DNA of 64,000 nucleotides from Cytophagales bacterium (GCA_004292855.1 RDXN01000052.1:31704-95703), one strand, 5' to 3'; numbered from the stretch's first letter, positions 44,814-53,917 are shown. Numbers and translations are program-made. Notes: generated by a model not told the origin, from the sequence alone.

Positions 44814-45134
44814 GTGGACGAACGAGAGAAGGAGAAAATTTATTCCAAGCGGGTACGAGCGGGAAAACGCACCTACTTTTTTGACGTTAAATCGACCCGT
44901 GGCAACGACTTTTACCTGACTATTACCGAGAGCCGCCGACACCCGCAGGGAGACGGGTTTACCTACGAAAAACACAAGATGTTCCTCTATAAAGAAGACT
45001 TCGATAAATTCGTGGAAGCCCTACAGGAAGCTGTCGATTACGTTAAAACCGACCTAATGCCCGACGTTGACTTCTCGCAGTTTGCCCAACGCCCCGAACT
45101 CGATGAGTTTGGTACCGAACTCAAGTGGGATTAA
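44814..45134 (+). CDS. DUF3276 / PUR-alpha-like nucleic-acid-binding protein
   Basis: 106 residues from the GTG at 44814 (MDEREKEKIYSKRVRAGKRTYFFDVK); a TTG two codons earlier is less likely. The PUR-type beta-beta-beta-alpha fold is recognisable by the RAGKRTYFFDV and DFYLTITES strands and the EDFDKFVEALQEAVDYV helix. Bacteroidota and spirochaete PUR proteins bind single-stranded DNA and RNA. The gene stands alone and is closed by a strong terminator. Confidence 0.92.
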   Translation: MDEREKEKIYSKRVRAGKRTYFFDVKSTRGNDFYLTITESRRHPQGDGFTYEKHKMFLYKEDFDKFVEALQEAVDYVKTDLMPDVDFSQFAQRPELDEFGTELKWD

Positions 45135-45167
45135 GCCGCTCTACAATCTGACTATTCCTAAACCCCG

Positions 45168-45194
45168 GCCTCGGCACCAAGCCGAGGCTTTTTT
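45168..45194 (+). terminator. Intrinsic terminator after the DUF3276 gene
   Basis: Eight-pair stem GCCTCGGC/GCCGAGGC, 5-base loop, six T residues. Confidence 0.85.
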
Positions 45195-45197
45195 GTG

Positions 45198-45205
45198 TAA
45201 TTTTG
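45198..45205 (+). promoter_or_regulatory. Candidate -7 element before ychF
   Basis: TAATTTTG fits TANNTTTG just after the upstream terminator. If used, the whole octamer element 45215-45318 lies in the 5' untranslated leader of ychF. Confidence 0.3.
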
Positions 45206-45214
45206 CCCAAAAAT

Positions 45215-45318
45215 AATGAGTGAATGAGCGAATTAGTGAATGAGCGAATGCCAAGGACACTCTATTACTTCATCGGGCATTCGCTCATTCACTAATTCGC
45301 TCATTCGCCAATTCGCTA
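45215..45318. repeat. Octamer repeat element with two inverted arms, AATGAGCG family, abutting the ychF start
   Basis: Direct arm 45215-45250 (AATGAGTG, AATGAGCG, AATTAGTG, AATGAGCG, AATG) and inverse arm 45278-45318 (CATT, CGCTCATT, CACTAATT, CGCTCATT, CGCCAATT, CGCTA). The 36-base core of the arms pairs almost perfectly. The element ends one base before the ychF ATG. Confidence 0.92.
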
Positions 45319-45319
45319 T

Positions 45320-46420
45320 ATGGGTCTCCAATGTGGAATCGTGGGCTTGCCAAACGTGGGCAAGTCAACCTTGTTTAATGCAATTTCGAGCGGCAAAGCC
45401 GAAGCCGCCAATTACCCCTTCTGCACTATTGAACCCAACGTGGGCGTGGTGACCGTCCCCGACGAACGTCTTGACGCGCTCGAAGGGCTGGTGAAACCGC
45501 AAAAACTGGTGCCGACAATTATCGAGTTTGTCGACATTGCCGGACTGGTAAAGGGAGCAAGCACGGGCGCGGGCTTAGGCAACAAGTTTCTGGCCAACAT
45601 CCGTGAGGTTGATGCCATTGTTCACGTGATTCGATGCTTCGAAGACGAAAACATCGTACACGTTGAAGGGCGCGTTGATCCGGTGTTTGACAAGGAAATT
45701 ATCGACGCCGAGTTGCAGTTGAAAGATTTAGAATCGGTCGACAAAAAAATTCAACGTATCGACAAGGCTGCCCGGGTGGGCGATGCCAAAGCTCGCGCCG
45801 AACTTGAGATCTTGAAGTTGTACAAAACCGCGCTCGAAGCGGGCAAAAGTGCCCGTTCGGTGCAGGTCTCGCCCGAAGAGCGCGAGGCTGCAATCGGCGA
45901 TATTGCCCTGCTAACGGTGAAACCCGTAATCTACGTGGCCAACGTGGACGAGGGTTCGCTGCCCGATGGCAACCAGTATTCCGAGAAACTGAAAGCGGCT
46001 GTGGCCGATGAAGGAGCCGAGGTGATCGTTATTTCGGCGGGAATCGAGTCGCAAATTGCTGAGATGGACGACCCCGAAGAGCGCGAACTATTTCTGGGCG
46101 AATACAGCCTGACCGAATCGGGACTAAGCAAGCTCATTAAGGCGTCGTACCGGTTGCTGGGCCTGATTACGTACTTTACGGCGGGGCCAAAAGAAGTTCG
46201 GGCCTGGACCATTCACCGGGGTTGGAAAGCCCCTCAAGCGGCTGGCGTGATTCACTCCGATTTTGAGCGAAAATTCATCCGGGCGCAGGTGATGAAGCTC
46301 GCCGATTTTGCACAGTTCAAGACCGAGGTCGCTGTGCGTGAGGCAGGTAAACTAAGCGTCGAAGGGAAAGAATACGTCGTTCAGGATGGCGACATTATGG
46401 AGTTCCTACACAGCGCGTAA
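45320..46420 (+). CDS. ychF: Redox-regulated ATPase YchF (Obg-like)
   Basis: Ribosome-associated ATPase of the OBG family, 366 residues. P-loop GLPNVGKS at 9-16, a [10 protein letters not shown] switch block near residues 70-80, a coiled-coil middle region and a C-terminal TGS domain ([21 protein letters not shown] onward in the fold). The NVDE motif (YVANVDE) replaces the GTPase NKxD, as expected for ATP specificity. A bidirectional-looking hairpin follows. Confidence 0.96.
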   Translation: MGLQCGIVGLPNVGKSTLFNAISSGKAEAANYPFCTIEPNVGVVTVPDERLDALEGLVKPQKLVPTIIEFVDIAGLVKGASTGAGLGNKFLANIREVDAIVHVIRCFEDENIVHVEGRVDPVFDKEIIDAELQLKDLESVDKKIQRIDKAARVGDAKARAELEILKLYKTALEAGKSARSVQVSPEEREAAIGDIALLTVKPVIYVANVDEGSLPDGNQYSEKLKAAVADEGAEVIVISAGIESQIAEMDDPEERELFLGEYSLTESGLSKLIKASYRLLGLITYFTAGPKEVRAWTIHRGWKAPQAAGVIHSDFERKFIRAQVMKLADFAQFKTEVAVREAGKLSVEGKEYVVQDGDIMEFLHSA

Positions 46421-46429
46421 GCAACTGAG

Positions 46430-46463
46430 CGTGGGCTACTTGAATTTGAGCTTGTAGCCCACG
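46430..46463. terminator. Possible bidirectional terminator between ychF and the DUF2490 gene
   Basis: Perfect 10-pair stem (46430-46439 with 46454-46463), 14-base loop. It overlaps the last codons of the convergent DUF2490 gene. The T tract is short, so support is moderate. Confidence 0.45.
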
Positions 46464-47101
46464 TTTCCAAATATGTCGGTGATGGGTCCGTCGTTTACGG
46501 GGACGTCGGTAAACACGGCAAGCGTCAAACTTTGGCGTTTTGACAAACTGAGATCAACGCCCACTTTGCTCCGCACCTGATCGACGCCCGTACCGATCCG
46601 GTAAAACACATCTGCCGATACGAACGGCGATAAGCGTTTAGTTAGGTCGTAGCTAAGTTCAAACTTATTACGCACGTAGCTACGGTCGGCAACAATTCCC
46701 TCTACATCATCTTTAAATTGATTCTGGTAGCGGAGCCGGTAATCGCCCTTTAATTTCTTCCAAAGCTTACCGCCGTACGACACCTCACCGTAGAACCGAT
46801 GGTAGGGCCGGTAGTAATACTCGCCCTCGGTTTTGTCGTACCGACGTCGGCCCGTGTAGCGATAAAAAGCCCCCACTTTCAGGTTCTTGGTCAGTTTGTA
46901 GCCCAGGCCTAGCTCGCCCAAATAGGCGCGGGTAATGGTGAAATTGTCGCCAATGCGGATTTGCCCATTCACCTCAACCGAAAACGCTTTACCGAAACGT
47001 TTTTCGACGCCCGCCCCCGCCCACACACCAAGGGCGGGGTCTTGTGCTTTTGCGGCTATGGGGAAGACTAATAAGAGCAAAAATAGGAGTCGTAAAGTCA
47101 T
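46436..47101 (-). CDS. DUF2490 outer-membrane beta-barrel-like protein
   Basis: 221 residues with a signal peptide (PIAAKAQD). The mature part consists of alternating strands (VWAGAGVEKRF, LGLGYKLTKNLKVGAFYRYTGRRRYD) and ends GYKLKFK, typical of DUF2490 barrels; role unknown. It follows the DUF4956 gene by 17 bases on the same strand. Confidence 0.85.
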   Translation of the reverse strand: MTLRLLFLLLLVFPIAAKAQDPALGVWAGAGVEKRFGKAFSVEVNGQIRIGDNFTITRAYLGELGLGYKLTKNLKVGAFYRYTGRRRYDKTEGEYYYRPYHRFYGEVSYGGKLWKKLKGDYRLRYQNQFKDDVEGIVADRSYVRNKFELSYDLTKRLSPFVSADVFYRIGTGVDQVRSKVGVDLSLSKRQSLTLAVFTDVPVNDGPITDIFGNVGYKLKFK

Positions 47102-47118
47102 AGAAAGGTAGGTTAAGA

Positions 47119-47817
47119 TTAACGGAACGTAATGATCTCTTTAGGAGCCGGAAGGGGTGTTACCGGCACTGTGCTACTCCTATGATAAAAGACCGTTAGT
47201 TGGGCCGACTCCTTGCGAAAGTCGATGTCGTGTACCTCTACGCGATAAACGGGCAGGCCCGTACGTGCCCGCAGATCGTCGAGTAGGTCGGTGGCGTGTT
47301 CGGGGCGCAGGAGGTCGGTGCGGTCGTAATAGATGGTTTTCGTTAGTTCACGCTTCACAAACCATTCACTCTCCAGTACGTACACCGCAAATACAATCAG
47401 GGCGTTAAGCAATAGCGTACCAATCCATCCCCAACCGGCGGGAAGCGGACCCGTTTCGCTGATGGCCGAAATTAACCCAATCGAAATGACTACGAACAAA
47501 TACGTCATGTCTTTGATGGAGATGCCCTCCGTTCGGTAGCGGAGCATCGAGAACACGGCAAACAACCCAAAAGCTGCCCCCATCGACATTTGCACCTGAT
47601 GGAGCATGTAGGTGACCAGAAAGATGGTCAGGTTGAACGCAAAAAACGTCAGAAACAGGGCCGACTTGTGGTAAATTCGGTAATAAATTACCCGAATCAG
47701 CACGCCCACGGCCAGTGCGTCGATGCCAAGCCGGAGGAGAAGGTCTACCGACAAGGCGAGTATATTTTTCAGACCGTCGAGCGTGGCGGGTTGGGTCGCC
47801 TGTTGGAATAGGAGCAT
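47119..47817 (-). CDS. DUF4956 membrane protein
   Basis: 232 residues with four to five membrane segments in the N-terminal two thirds and a soluble C-terminal beta/alpha part. The FGLFAVFSMLRYRTEGISIKDMTYLF block is diagnostic of DUF4956. In other genomes DUF4956 genes often accompany VTC-type polyphosphate polymerase genes; none is seen here, and the neighbour is a DUF2490 barrel. Confidence 0.88.
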   Translation of the reverse strand: MLLFQQATQPATLDGLKNILALSVDLLLRLGIDALAVGVLIRVIYYRIYHKSALFLTFFAFNLTIFLVTYMLHQVQMSMGAAFGLFAVFSMLRYRTEGISIKDMTYLFVVISIGLISAISETGPLPAGWGWIGTLLLNALIVFAVYVLESEWFVKRELTKTIYYDRTDLLRPEHATDLLDDLRARTGLPVYRVEVHDIDFRKESAQLTVFYHRSSTVPVTPLPAPKEIITFR

Positions 47818-47855
47818 GGGTGAAGGAAATTACTGTTGCATCAATTTTACAACTA

Positions 47856-48290
47856 TCAGCCAAGTTTCAGGCCGGTTTGCACCAGATTGGTACTGCATTT
47901 AGCAATGAGTTTACCCTCGGCATTGGTAATACGCCCCTCCACATGGATAATGTTGCGCCCGGCCCGCATCAAGTTAGCCTCGGCAGTGATGGTGTCGCCC
48001 TGCCGGGCTGGGTTTAGAAAGTCCATATTGAGATTCACAGAAGTATAACCATACTCACGACCGAGCGAGAAAACTAGAATACCGCATAGATCGTCCAGAA
48101 TAGCCGAGGCCGCCCCCCCGTGCAACACGCCAACGGGGTTTACCATATCGTCGCGGATGAGATAATCCGCCACCATCCGGTCGGGTTCGACCACGCGGAG
48201 GGTGCCGTTGAGCCAACGCCCTATGCCTGAGATACTTTGGGCCATTGACTGACCAACTTGCGACTGGAAATACTCGAAACGGGGATTCAT
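47856..48290 (-). CDS. PaaI-family hotdog thioesterase
   Basis: Acyl-CoA thioesterase of the hotdog fold, 144 residues from the ATG at 48290 (149 from 48305). The catalytic segment HGGAASAILDD near residues 55-65 and the LNMDFLNPARQGD strand are typical. Substrate not deducible; probably hydrolyses aromatic or medium-chain acyl-CoA in the cytoplasm. Confidence 0.88.
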   Translation of the reverse strand: MNPRFEYFQSQVGQSMAQSISGIGRWLNGTLRVVEPDRMVADYLIRDDMVNPVGVLHGGAASAILDDLCGILVFSLGREYGYTSVNLNMDFLNPARQGDTITAEANLMRAGRNIIHVEGRITNAEGKLIAKCSTNLVQTGLKLG

Positions 48291-48375
48291 ACCCAAAAAT
48301 AGCATTATCCTAAGCTAAACCGTGCTTACAGACTCATTTTTCTGTACTTTCCTGTGTCGTTTCATGTGCTTGTCG

Positions 48376-48383
48376 TAGTTTTG
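48376..48383 (+). promoter_or_regulatory. Candidate -7 element before the comA-dedA-aroE genes
   Basis: TAGTTTTG fits TANNTTTG, 36 bases before the ATG at 48419, in the divergent gap to the thioesterase gene. The -33 element is unclear. Confidence 0.35.
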
Positions 48384-48418
48384 GGGCATTATTCAAGTAG
48401 CATACGTCCTCAGAACGA

Positions 48419-49180
48419 ATGAATTACACGCTTACGCAAATTCCAGATCGCACCGCGAAACCCCGTCAGAGTGGCCTTACAATGGTTATGGACAAGGGCT
48501 TGAGCCTGCGGCAAGTCGAAGATTTTCTGTCAACCTCCGCCGAATACACGGACATTGTAAAACTAGGCTGGGCCACTTCGTTTGTGACCCCTCAATTAGA
48601 CGAAAAACTGGCCATCTACGAATCGGCGGGGATTCCAGTTTATTTTGGAGGCACCCTGTTCGAGGCTTTCGTGGTTCGTAACCAGTTTGACGATTACCGC
48701 CGACTGCTCGATAGGTACAATCTGAAGTATGCCGAAGTGTCGGACGGTTCCATTGAGATGCCGCAAGACGAAAAGTGCGAATACATCCGAACGCTGGCCC
48801 AACAGGTCACGGTATTGTCGGAAGTTGGCTCAAAAGATGAGGCTAAAATTATCCCACCTTATAAGTGGATCAAGCTCATGCAGGCCGAACTTGAGGCCGG
48901 TGCCTGGAAAGTAATTGGCGAGGCTCGCGAAGGCGGCAACGTCGGCTTGTTTCGGTCGAGCGGGGAGGTCCGGCAGGGCCTGGTCGAAGAAATTCTGACG
49001 CAGGTGCCGTCTGAAAGTATCATTTGGGAGGCTCCCCAAAAAGCCCAGCAGGTTTGGTTTGTGAAACTGTTGGGTGCCAACGTTAACCTCGGCAATATTG
49101 CCCCTCACGAAACCATCCCGCTCGAAACCATCCGGTTAGGGTTGCGGGGAGACACGTTTACGCATTTTTTGAATACCTGA
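48419..49180 (+). CDS. comA: Phosphosulfolactate synthase
   Basis: Adds sulfite to phosphoenolpyruvate to give (R)-phosphosulfolactate, known from coenzyme M synthesis in archaea and found in other bacteria. The 253-residue TIM-barrel protein shows the family blocks DKGLSLRQVEDFL, DIVKLGWATSF, PVYFGGTLFEAF and EVSDGSIEMP. In Cytophagales the product could feed sulfonate metabolism such as sulfonolipid synthesis; that is inference. One base separates it from dedA. Confidence 0.9.
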   Translation: MNYTLTQIPDRTAKPRQSGLTMVMDKGLSLRQVEDFLSTSAEYTDIVKLGWATSFVTPQLDEKLAIYESAGIPVYFGGTLFEAFVVRNQFDDYRRLLDRYNLKYAEVSDGSIEMPQDEKCEYIRTLAQQVTVLSEVGSKDEAKIIPPYKWIKLMQAELEAGAWKVIGEAREGGNVGLFRSSGEVRQGLVEEILTQVPSESIIWEAPQKAQQVWFVKLLGANVNLGNIAPHETIPLETIRLGLRGDTFTHFLNT

Positions 49181-49181
49181 T

Positions 49182-49835
49182 ATGGACCTGATAAAATCGC
49201 TTATCGACTTCCTGCTCCACCTCGATACGTACCTCGATGCGTGGGCTAACCAATACGGTCTCTTGCTGTATGCTATTCTGTTTCTGATCGTTTTCACAGA
49301 AACAGGGCTTATCGTGATGCCGCTCCTACCCGGCGATTCGCTCCTGTTTGCGGCTGGTGCGTTGGCCGCCCGCGACACCAACGACCTGAGCGTGGGTGTG
49401 ATTATTCCGCTTCTGATTGTGGCCGCTTTGCTCGGCGACAACGTGAATTACTTCGTGGGTAAAACGCTCGGTAGTAAAATCAAGATGCGAGAGCGAATCC
49501 TGTTTTTCAAACGCGAATACATCACCGAAACAGAGCAGTTTTACGCCAAATATGGTGGACAAACCGTTATTATGGCTCGATTTATCCCCATCGTGCGGAC
49601 CATCGCGCCGTTTGTGGCGGGTGCCGGAAGCATGGACTATGGGCGGTATATCAAGTTCTGTATTGTGGGGGCCATTGTTTGGGTGGTAAGTATCACATTT
49701 CTGGGCTACTTCTTCGGCAATATTCCGTTCGTGCAAAAGAACTTTGAACTGGTTGTGTTCGGGATCATTGGCCTGTCGGTTATGCCAATGGTGGTCGGTC
49801 TTATTAAGCGTAAACTCCAACGCGCCCAACCATGA
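49182..49835 (+). CDS. DedA-family inner-membrane protein
   Basis: 217 residues with the DedA pattern: the re-entrant segment ETGLIVMPLLPGDSLLFAAG near residues 36-55 and the FIPIVRTIAPFVAGAG block near 128-143, which carries the conserved arginine and prolines. DedA proteins take part in lipid carrier recycling and membrane homeostasis. Its stop overlaps the aroE start (ATGA). Confidence 0.93.
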   Translation: MDLIKSLIDFLLHLDTYLDAWANQYGLLLYAILFLIVFTETGLIVMPLLPGDSLLFAAGALAARDTNDLSVGVIIPLLIVAALLGDNVNYFVGKTLGSKIKMRERILFFKREYITETEQFYAKYGGQTVIMARFIPIVRTIAPFVAGAGSMDYGRYIKFCIVGAIVWVVSITFLGYFFGNIPFVQKNFELVVFGIIGLSVMPMVVGLIKRKLQRAQP

Positions 49836-50563
49836 CCCGTTTTGGCCTGATCGGCTACCCGTTGACGCATTCGTTCTCGAAGAAGTACTTCGCTGAGAAG
49901 TTCGCACGCGAGGGTATCACCGATTGCCAGTACGACCTGTACGAGATGGCCGACGTAGCCGAGCATCTACCTGCTTTGCTCAAAACCCCCGGCTTACACG
50001 GCCTGAACGTGACCATCCCGCACAAGCAGGCTGTGCTACCGTTTCTGACCCAACTCGATCAATCGGCGCAAAAGGTGGGGGCGGTGAATGTCATTCGACT
50101 AGAGTCGGATGGCACCTTGACAGGCTTCAATTCAGATTATTACGGCTTCCGGCAATCGTTGGAAGAGTGGAAACCAGAGCTGCCGTTGGCAGCTCTGGTT
50201 TTAGGCACGGGGGGGGCGTCCAAAGCCGTTGTGGCTGCCTTAACCGACTTGGGCGTTGCGTATAAACTGGTGTCGCGTACAAAAACTGACGACAACCTGA
50301 CTTACGATGAACTACCCGGCCAATTGGGTCACTATCCACTTATTATAAATTGCTCGCCCGTAGGTACCTATCCGCAGGTCGATCAAGCTCCTGACCTACC
50401 TTACGACGAGTTAACCCCCAATCATTGGTTGTACGATCTGGTGTATAACCCCGCCGAAACCGAGTTCATGCACCGGGGCCTGGAGCGGGGAGCGCATGTT
50501 TTGAACGGACACCGGATGCTGGTCCTTCAAGCTGAGAAAGCTTGGGAGATTTGGAACTCGTAG
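49832..50563 (+). CDS. aroE: Shikimate dehydrogenase
   Basis: NADPH-dependent reduction of 3-dehydroshikimate in the aromatic amino acid pathway; cytoplasmic, 243 residues. Substrate-binding motif GYPLTHSFSKKYF at 6-18, catalytic NVTIPHK near residues 57-63, and the nucleotide-binding GTGGASKAV near 124-132. Translationally coupled to dedA by a 4-base overlap. Confidence 0.94.
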   Translation: MTRFGLIGYPLTHSFSKKYFAEKFAREGITDCQYDLYEMADVAEHLPALLKTPGLHGLNVTIPHKQAVLPFLTQLDQSAQKVGAVNVIRLESDGTLTGFNSDYYGFRQSLEEWKPELPLAALVLGTGGASKAVVAALTDLGVAYKLVSRTKTDDNLTYDELPGQLGHYPLIINCSPVGTYPQVDQAPDLPYDELTPNHWLYDLVYNPAETEFMHRGLERGAHVLNGHRMLVLQAEKAWEIWNS

Positions 50564-50623
50564 CCACTAACTTTCACAAATGGCCTGGAGTTTGTATCTT
50601 GTGTTCGTAAACCACCGTTCTTC

Positions 50624-51292
50624 ATGCGAATTGATTTAGTCGAACAAATTCTGGAGTACCCCGATGCGTACTTGATTATGCAGCAGATTCAGGTCGCCTT
50701 ATTTGAAGAACGCCAGAAGCGCACGGCGTTTTATAACGACATCACGGATGAGTTCAAAATTGAATTTATCAATGGTGAAGTCGTGATGCACTCGCCCGTC
50801 CGAAAATCGCATAACGAATCGACCGGATTTTTATATCATTTACTGGACTATTATGTCCGAATTCACAAGTTGGGTTTTGTGGGAGTCGAGAAAATTATGA
50901 CGGCCCTGACACGCAACGATTATGAGCCAGACGTTTGTTATTTTGGATTAGAAAAATCGGTGCATTTTACGGATGACCAAACACTTTTTCCCGCCCCCGA
51001 TTTTGTCATTGAAGTGTTGTCAGACGGCACGGCGAAACGAGACCGGGGCGTGAAATACACTGATTATGAAGCCCACGGAGTTCTGGAATACTGGCTTGTC
51101 GATGCTGAAACAGAAATCATTGAGCAATATCAACTGTTGGACGGTAGCTATAAGTTGATACTCAAAGCGAGTGAAGGTCATATTCAAAGTGTCGCGTTAC
51201 CAGGGTTGCGCATCCCGATTCAGGCTGCTTTCGACGAAGGCGTAAATTTGGAGGTGATGGCACAAATTCTTCAACGCCAACCCTTGCATTAA
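50624..51292 (+). CDS. Uma2-family (DUF820) putative endonuclease, copy 1
   Basis: 222 residues with the PD-(D/E)XK-like core of Uma2 proteins: YEPDVCYF, PAPDFVIEVLSDGT, then DYEAHGVLEYWLVD. The family is widespread; nuclease activity is assumed from the fold and function in vivo is unknown. It has an N-terminal extension of about 45 residues (YPDAYLIMQQIQVALFEE) before the core. Convergent with ribD, with a 4-base overlap of ends. A second member lies at 61468. Confidence 0.87.
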   Translation: MRIDLVEQILEYPDAYLIMQQIQVALFEERQKRTAFYNDITDEFKIEFINGEVVMHSPVRKSHNESTGFLYHLLDYYVRIHKLGFVGVEKIMTALTRNDYEPDVCYFGLEKSVHFTDDQTLFPAPDFVIEVLSDGTAKRDRGVKYTDYEAHGVLEYWLVDAETEIIEQYQLLDGSYKLILKASEGHIQSVALPGLRIPIQAAFDEGVNLEVMAQILQRQPLH

Positions 51293-52332
51293 ACTGCTCG
51301 GTAGATACTCAATTCATCGTTTTCCACCATCTCGCGGCTAATGAGCTGCCCTCGAACGACCGGAGCTTTCACACCTTCGCCAAGCAGTTTGGGGCTGCGA
51401 AACACACGCATTTCGTCCCAAAAGCCAGCTTCCAGAAATGACCTGAGCAGGTTCGCGCCCCCTTCTACAAATACGGATTGAAACCCCCGACTGTGCAAGT
51501 CGGTCAGGAGTTGCGGCAACAGTGGTTCCTGCGCTGACAAGTGAACAAATGTATTTAGGCCTTCTTGCCGGGCAACTTGATGCGTGTAGATCAGCGTTGG
51601 TTGAGACCCGTCGAAGAGGTTCAAGGTGGCAGGGAGTTGTCCGGCTTTATCAATCACGATACGTGTGTGATTAGGGCCGTTCCAGAGACGCACGTTGAGC
51701 CGGGGATTGTCGGTGCGGGCGGTGTTAGTGCCCACCAAAATCGCTGGCTCCTCTGCACGCCACTGATGTACAAGCCGTTGCGATAATGGCCCCGAAATAG
51801 CCACTTGCCTTCCGCCTGGTCCCCCAATGAACCCATCCGATGTTTCAGCCCATTTCAGAATCACGTAGGGCCGCTTCTGCTCCATCTGTGTAAAAAATCG
51901 CCTGTTTAATTCGCGACCCCGCTCGGCTAGTACGCCCGTTTCGACCGCAATGCGGGCGGCTCGGAGTTTGGCGAACCCACGACCAGCCACCAACGGATTG
52001 GGGTCGTCGTTGCAAACTACCACTCGACGGGCTCGCTTTTCGATCAATAAATCAGCGCAGGGGGGCGTTTTGCCGAAATGAGAGCAGGGTTCGAGCGTGA
52101 CGTAAACGGTGGCTTCGGGGAGCAGGTGGGCATCGTCAGGCCGGACTGACTGGATGGCGTTCACTTCGGCATGGGCCTCGCCGTACCGTTGGTGCCAGCC
52201 CTCGCCAATAATGCGCGGTCCCGTGCGGTCGTCATACACGATCACGCAGCCGACCATCGGATTTGGGCTAACAAAACCGCGCCCCAGAGAAGCTAGCTCC
52301 AGGGCGCGGGTCATATATAGGTCGTGGTTCAT
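51289..52332 (-). CDS. ribD: Bifunctional riboflavin biosynthesis deaminase/reductase RibD
   Basis: Two consecutive steps of riboflavin synthesis: deamination of the pyrimidine and reduction of the ribosyl side chain. 347 residues; the deaminase zinc site is H54-AE56 with C83 and C92 (PCSHFGKTPPC), and the reductase domain fills about 145-347. No other rib gene is near. One base separates its ATG side from the stop of the AAA ATPase gene upstream. Confidence 0.95.
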   Translation of the reverse strand: MNHDLYMTRALELASLGRGFVSPNPMVGCVIVYDDRTGPRIIGEGWHQRYGEAHAEVNAIQSVRPDDAHLLPEATVYVTLEPCSHFGKTPPCADLLIEKRARRVVVCNDDPNPLVAGRGFAKLRAARIAVETGVLAERGRELNRRFFTQMEQKRPYVILKWAETSDGFIGGPGGRQVAISGPLSQRLVHQWRAEEPAILVGTNTARTDNPRLNVRLWNGPNHTRIVIDKAGQLPATLNLFDGSQPTLIYTHQVARQEGLNTFVHLSAQEPLLPQLLTDLHSRGFQSVFVEGGANLLRSFLEAGFWDEMRVFRSPKLLGEGVKAPVVRGQLISREMVENDELSIYRAV

Positions 52333-53847
52333 TTAAAACCGATCATCATCGTCCTCGTCTTCCTCGCCAAAATGCTTGGTCGGGTCAAACATCGAACCTA
52401 CCAAATCCTGAAATGACTGTCCGGTATCGAGCGACTTCTTACCGATCAGTGAGTATTCAGCAACGCCGTGCAGGGCAAACTCCATCATAAACAGTTTCTC
52501 AGACTTGCTCAGGCGGGGGTGCAACTCATCGACCAGATCATCAAGCCCGTCGATGGTACGCAGGCGGCTTTCGTAATCACGGTTGGCCAGATCACTCAGG
52601 ATATCCATCGTGTTGTTGTCACCAAACCAATCGGTGATTTTCCGGTAAATGTTGCCCCGCTTCTCTTTCTTAGCCTTTTCGGGGTTCGGGAAATAGTTCA
52701 GAAACTGCGTTCGGATGGCTTTACCAATCAGGCTCTGCGCCACAATAACCGGCCCTTCAACCTCGCCTTCGTACACAAGTTCGACTTTACCACAAATGGC
52801 CGGAATTACACCGTACAAGTCAGAAATGCGGACATACGTTTCTTTCTCGCTATTCAACAACGCCCGGCGTTCGGCTGCCGATAGCAGGTTTTCGTAAGCC
52901 GAAATGGTCATCCGTGCCGACACCCCCGACTTCGCATCGACATACTCACTCTCGCGGGCTTCCATCGCGATCTGCTCGATCAGGTCGGTAATCAGGTCGT
53001 TTGTTTTCACCAGCCCTTTCTGCTCGGTTTTTACAACGGCTTCCTGCATGGTGATCTTCTTACCCGTCTCAATCGACTTGGGATAGTGCGTCACAATTTG
53101 GCTATCGATCCGATCTTTCAGGGGTGTTACTATGCTGCCCCGGTTCGTATAATCTTCGGGATTGGCCGTAAACACAAACTGAATGTCGAGCGGCAAACGA
53201 AGCTTGAAACCTCGAATTTGAATATCGCCCTCCTGCAAAATGTTAAACAGCGACACCTGAATCCGGGCCTGCAAATCGGGCAACTCATTAATCACGAAAA
53301 TACACCGGTGCGAACGTGGAATCAGCCCAAAGTGAATGGTGCGTTCGTCAGAGTAAGGAAGCTTTAGTGTAGCTGCCTTGATCGGGTCAACGTCGCCAAT
53401 AAGATCAGCCACCGATACGTCGGGGGTGGCCAGTTTCTCGGTGTAGCGGTCGTTACGATGCATCCACGAAATAGGGGTCGCATCGCCTAGTTCAGCGATC
53501 TTATCAAGAGAGAACCGAGACAGCGGTTGCAGGGGGTCGTCGTTCAGTTCGGACCCTTCGACCACCGGAATGTATTCGTCTAACAGGTTAACCATCAGAC
53601 GGGCAATGCGGGTTTTGGCCTGACCACGCAAGCCTAACAGGTTGATGTGGTGCATGGAGAGAATGGCTCGCTCCACGTCGGGGATAACGGTTTCTTCGTA
53701 GCCCCAGATACCCGGAAACACAGATTCTTTGTTCCGCAGTTTTCCAATTAGATTATCGCGTAATTCCTGCTTGATCGAACGGGGCTTGTAGCCACTTGCC
53801 TTAAGTTCGCCAAGTGTTTTGAGGGTAAGCAGTTGGTTGGCTTTCAT
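52333..53847 (-). CDS. AAA ATPase of the magnesium-chelatase/MoxR-like group
   Basis: 504 residues. The nucleotide site reads GLRGQAKTR (near residue 70), with Ala where the classical P-loop has the second Gly before Lys. Later blocks (RCIFVINELPDLQARIQVSLFNIL and FVFTANPEDYTNRG) correspond to Walker B and sensor 1 of BchI-like ATPases. A VWA protein of the kind that pairs with such ATPases is encoded at 62043-63146. Substrate unknown. Confidence 0.88.
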   Translation of the reverse strand: MKANQLLTLKTLGELKASGYKPRSIKQELRDNLIGKLRNKESVFPGIWGYEETVIPDVERAILSMHHINLLGLRGQAKTRIARLMVNLLDEYIPVVEGSELNDDPLQPLSRFSLDKIAELGDATPISWMHRNDRYTEKLATPDVSVADLIGDVDPIKAATLKLPYSDERTIHFGLIPRSHRCIFVINELPDLQARIQVSLFNILQEGDIQIRGFKLRLPLDIQFVFTANPEDYTNRGSIVTPLKDRIDSQIVTHYPKSIETGKKITMQEAVVKTEQKGLVKTNDLITDLIEQIAMEARESEYVDAKSGVSARMTISAYENLLSAAERRALLNSEKETYVRISDLYGVIPAICGKVELVYEGEVEGPVIVAQSLIGKAIRTQFLNYFPNPEKAKKEKRGNIYRKITDWFGDNNTMDILSDLANRDYESRLRTIDGLDDLVDELHPRLSKSEKLFMMEFALHGVAEYSLIGKKSLDTGQSFQDLVGSMFDPTKHFGEEDEDDDDRF

Positions 53848-53893
53848 TACTTTTGTAACAGGCTTTGGAGGGAAATGGTTTGCTATTATCTGA

Positions 53894-53915
53894 ACCGTTG
53901 GCTTCAGCCAACGGT
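53894..53915. other. Hairpin next to the infB terminator
   Basis: Perfect 9-pair stem ACCGTTGGC/GCCAACGGT with a 4-base loop, just downstream of the infB terminator in the minus direction and upstream of the AAA ATPase gene. No T run. Confidence 0.4.
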
Positions 53916-53917
53916 AA

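Noticed and set aside
47405..47863. Minus-strand frame overlapping the DUF4956 gene in another frame
   Set aside because: The DUF4956 reading carries the family motif; the overlapping frame is its shadow.
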